Origin: CAZYPU01 sp964649665
GTDB lineage: Bacteria > Omnitrophota > Gorgyraeia > JABMRN01 > RBG-13-46-9
Length of the DNA stretch: 64,000 nucleotides
Assembly: GCA_964649665.1 (NCBI GenBank)
Contig: CAZYPU010000003.1
Span: forward strand, 3,363-67,362
Direction of reading: 5' to 3'
In this document: positions 62,434-64,000 of the stretch, in pieces
Numbering within the stretch: position 1 is the first letter of the stretch
Layout: the number at the start of each line of letters is the position of its first letter
Position numbers and translations under genes: made by a program
The notes under the pieces: generated by a model
Told to the model about the DNA's origin: nothing
The model's database searches: none
The model's input: only the letters and a program-made list of their open reading frames with translations

Positions 62434-62462
62434 TTGAAATTGCACGGATTATGTGCTACACT
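62434..62462 (+). promoter_or_regulatory. Promoter of the small ORF and rsfS
   Basis: TTGAAA at 62434-62439, a 17-nt spacer and TACACT at 62457-62462, followed by AAGGAGG at 62473-62479 and the ATG at 62486. Confidence 0.7.
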
Positions 62463-62485
62463 TGGTAAAACAAAGGAGGTATGTG

Positions 62486-62656
62486 ATGGAAGAAATGGAA
62501 TTTTATGATGTTAAAACAAAAAAGAAATTCAAGGCATCGGAATTTAGGATTGTGGAAAAGAAGGGCCGGTTTTTCGCGGTGACCAAGTCCCCGGAAGGGA
62601 CCCACGAGTGCTGGCGGGTCGTATCAAAAGACGCGGCCGCGAAACTGAAAAAATAA
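62486..62656 (+). CDS. Small conserved-looking hypothetical protein
   Basis: The protein has 56 residues with an unusually good ribosome site (AAGGAGG, 6 nt before ATG 62486) and its own promoter. It is small, mixed-charge and likely beta-rich (MEFYDVKTKKKFKASEFR, GRFFAVTKSPEGTHECWRVV), with no signal peptide or membrane segment. I recognise no family. It ends at a TAA that is in frame with the downstream rsfS reading frame. Confidence 0.75.
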   Translation: MEEMEFYDVKTKKKFKASEFRIVEKKGRFFAVTKSPEGTHECWRVVSKDAAAKLKK

Positions 62657-62755
62657 TTTAGCGGTACCCTTAAAAAAGGCAAAGCAAGCATAGAGCCTGT
62701 AAAGAAAGCAAAACTGATAGGAGACGCCGCAGCCGGCAAAAGGGCGCAGTCGATT

Positions 62756-63064
62756 GTGATCATGGACATGCGGGCGGTCTCAAGCATAACCGATTATTTC
62801 GTTATTTGCAGCGCGCCTTCGACAAGAAGGGTGCAGGCGATAGCGGAGGCCATTGAAGAGGCGCTTAGGGACGAAGGCGTAAAGCACTGGCATATCGAAG
62901 GAAAAAAAGAAGCTCTTTGGGTGTTGATCGACTACGGCGATGTTATAGCCCACGTATTTTACGAGGATTTAAGAGAGTTTTATGACCTGGAAAGGCTGTG
63001 GCACGACGCGCCCAAAGAGTATTTTTCTGCCGCATGCGAATCACACAAGTACAAAAAGACCTGA
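62756..63064 (+). CDS. rsfS: Ribosomal silencing factor RsfS
   Basis: RsfS binds L14 and blocks subunit joining under starvation. The core is clear: MDMRAVSSITDYFVICSAPSTRR, HWHIEGKKEALWVLIDYGDVIAHVF and LERLWHDA. The GTG at 62756 is the first conventional start, but it cuts off the usual N-terminal helix. That helix (KLIGDAAAGKRAQSIVIM) is encoded in frame upstream, back to the TAA at 62654, where no ATG, GTG or TTG exists; only a CTG at 62714. The true start is therefore unresolved. It overlaps argS by 31 nt. Confidence 0.85.
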   Translation: MIMDMRAVSSITDYFVICSAPSTRRVQAIAEAIEEALRDEGVKHWHIEGKKEALWVLIDYGDVIAHVFYEDLREFYDLERLWHDAPKEYFSAACESHKYKKT

Positions 63065-64000
63065 GGCTTGCCGTAGAGGCAGCGCTTCAGGAAATCTCCG
63101 GACAAATTCTGCCGAAGGGCCTGCCCGAACGACTTAAGATCGAGCTTGAAGTACCCATGGATTGTAAGCGCGGTGATTTTACCACTAACGCGGCGCTGCG
63201 CCTGGGGAAAAATTTCTCCGTAACCCCCGTCAAACTGGCCGGGGCCATAAAAGATGAGCTGGAGAAGCCCGGCCAAAAGCGCCGTCTGCCCGGCGTCATA
63301 GATAAACTCGAGGTTTTACCTCCGGGCTTTCTCAATTTCTGGCTTAGCAGGCCGTACCTTTACAGTATGCTGTCGAACATTCTAAAGACAAAGGACGGAT
63401 TCGGGCGGGCACTTTCCGGCAAGGGCATAAGCGTTAATATGGAATTCGTCAGCGCAAACCCTACGGGCCCGCTTACCGTCGCGCACGGCCGGCAGGCGGC
63501 AGTGGGCGAGGCGCTGGGGCGCATACTGGAATTTTGCGGCTACGATGTCCACAGGGAGTATTTCATAAACGACGTCGGTACGCAGATCGGCCTTCTGGGA
63601 AAGTCCATTTACAGCCGCTATCTTGCCATAAACGGGACCTCCGCCGCGTTCCCCGAAGACGGTTACCACGGCGAATACATAAAAGAAATAGCCGGCGAGC
63701 TAAACAAGGAATGCGGGAATAAATTTATCGGCGCCAAAGATGCGGATTTAAGCTTTATCGCGCAATTCGGCGCGGAGCGCATACTGGCAGGCATAAAATC
63801 CGACCTCAAAAAATTCGGCGTTTCTTTCGATAAATGGTTCAGTCAGAAAAGTCTTTCGCAAAAAGACATAGCTTCGGCGCTTAAAAAACTTAAGGATAAA
63901 GGCTATATATACGAAAAAGACGGCGCAGCGTGGTTTAAGTCCACCTCGTTCGGTGACGACAAAGACAGGGTACTGATAAAGTCAGACGGTTCATACACCT
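63034..64000 (+). CDS. argS: Arginyl-tRNA synthetase (3' part beyond window)
   Basis: At least 322 residues run off the right edge without a stop. The N-terminal additional domain (RGDFTTNAALRLGKNF) is followed by the HIGH-equivalent block VSANPTGPLTVAHGRQA near residues 135-151 and YFINDVGTQIGLLG. The block has T-V-A-H where many ArgRS have H-V-G-H; I regard this as a known-type variant rather than a defect. The start overlaps rsfS. The C-terminal anticodon domain lies outside. Confidence 0.95.
   Translation, partial: MRITQVQKDLRLAVEAALQEISGQILPKGLPERLKIELEVPMDCKRGDFTTNAALRLGKNFSVTPVKLAGAIKDELEKPGQKRRLPGVIDKLEVLPPGFLNFWLSRPYLYSMLSNILKTKDGFGRALSGKGISVNMEFVSANPTGPLTVAHGRQAAVGEALGRILEFCGYDVHREYFINDVGTQIGLLGKSIYSRYLAINGTSAAFPEDGYHGEYIKEIAGELNKECGNKFIGAKDADLSFIAQFGAERILAGIKSDLKKFGVSFDKWFSQKSLSQKDIASALKKLKDKGYIYEKDGAAWFKSTSFGDDKDRVLIKSDGSYT

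Noticed and set aside
63450..63500. ArgS with T-V-A-H in place of H-V-G-H as a defective enzyme
   Set aside because: The surrounding block is intact and this variant form occurs in functional ArgRS proteins as far as I recall; not treated as damage.
1..64000. CRISPR array, tRNA genes, integrase or transposase genes
   Set aside because: I found no regular spacer-repeat array, no tRNA cloverleaf with a TTCGA-type T-loop and no recombinase frame.

Overview
The window reads as one strand of a Gram-negative-type bacterium that makes diaminopimelate peptidoglycan and carries a full type IV pilus. Every gene I can support is on the + strand. The gene set points to a member of Candidatus Omnitrophota or a close PVC-superphylum relative: a dcw cluster with a fused MurE-MurF, a GH3-family acyl-amido synthetase beside mreB, a TMTC-like TPR glycosyltransferase beside the pilin, and many dispersed palindromic repeats. 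That placement is inference from gene content, not a phylogeny. A 100-N gap at 40938-41037 flanked by an identical 55-nt sequence shows that this is a scaffolded, probably metagenomic, assembly.

Layout. 80-1637: zinc-ribbon coiled-coil protein, RNase HI, RNase P RNA and its terminator. 1638-17971: division and cell-wall (dcw) cluster in the order mraZ, small ORF, rsmH, ftsL-like, ftsI, murE-murF fusion, mraY, murD, ftsW, murG, murC, murB, ddl, ftsQ, ftsA. No ftsZ follows ftsA. Its usual place holds a noncoding stretch of about 500 nt with a 235-nt imperfect hairpin and a promoter. 18480-30526: yggS, proC, yggT, mtnP, a PfkB kinase, ileS, a DksA/TraR-type zinc protein, lspA, lgt, an RluA/RluD-type pseudouridine synthase, aroA and GH3. 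30644-35989: elongasome operon mreB, mreC, mreD, mrdA, rodA. 36125-57816: a degenerate GGDEF protein, pilT, a stand-alone MshEN domain, two pilB paralogues, pilC, the major pilin, a TMTC-like protein, pilM, pilN, pilO, a pilP-like gene, pilQ, rng, three minor-pilin-type genes (one of 938 residues) and a clan AA aspartic protease. 57936-64000: rplU, rpmA, obgE, proB, proA, nadD, a 56-residue ORF, rsfS and the 5' part of argS.

How the genes work together. The first third builds lipid II and the septal machinery, and mreBCD-mrdA-rodA does the same for side-wall growth. lspA and lgt process lipoproteins. The pilus block contains retraction and assembly ATPases, platform, alignment complex, secretin, major pilin and minor pilins. 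The degenerate GGDEF protein and the MshEN domains suggest control through cyclic di-GMP. Promoters close to TTGACA-16/17-TATACT precede mraZ, yggS, mreB, the GGDEF gene, the pilin, pilM, rplU and the 56-residue ORF.

The most unusual signals are the 235-nt hairpin in the ftsZ position, palindromic repeats read in frame inside ileS and murB and across the start of the protease gene, a repeat that supplies the start codon of pilQ, the giant minor pilin, and rsfS, which has no conventional start codon that keeps its N-terminal helix and is in frame with the upstream small ORF through a single TAA.
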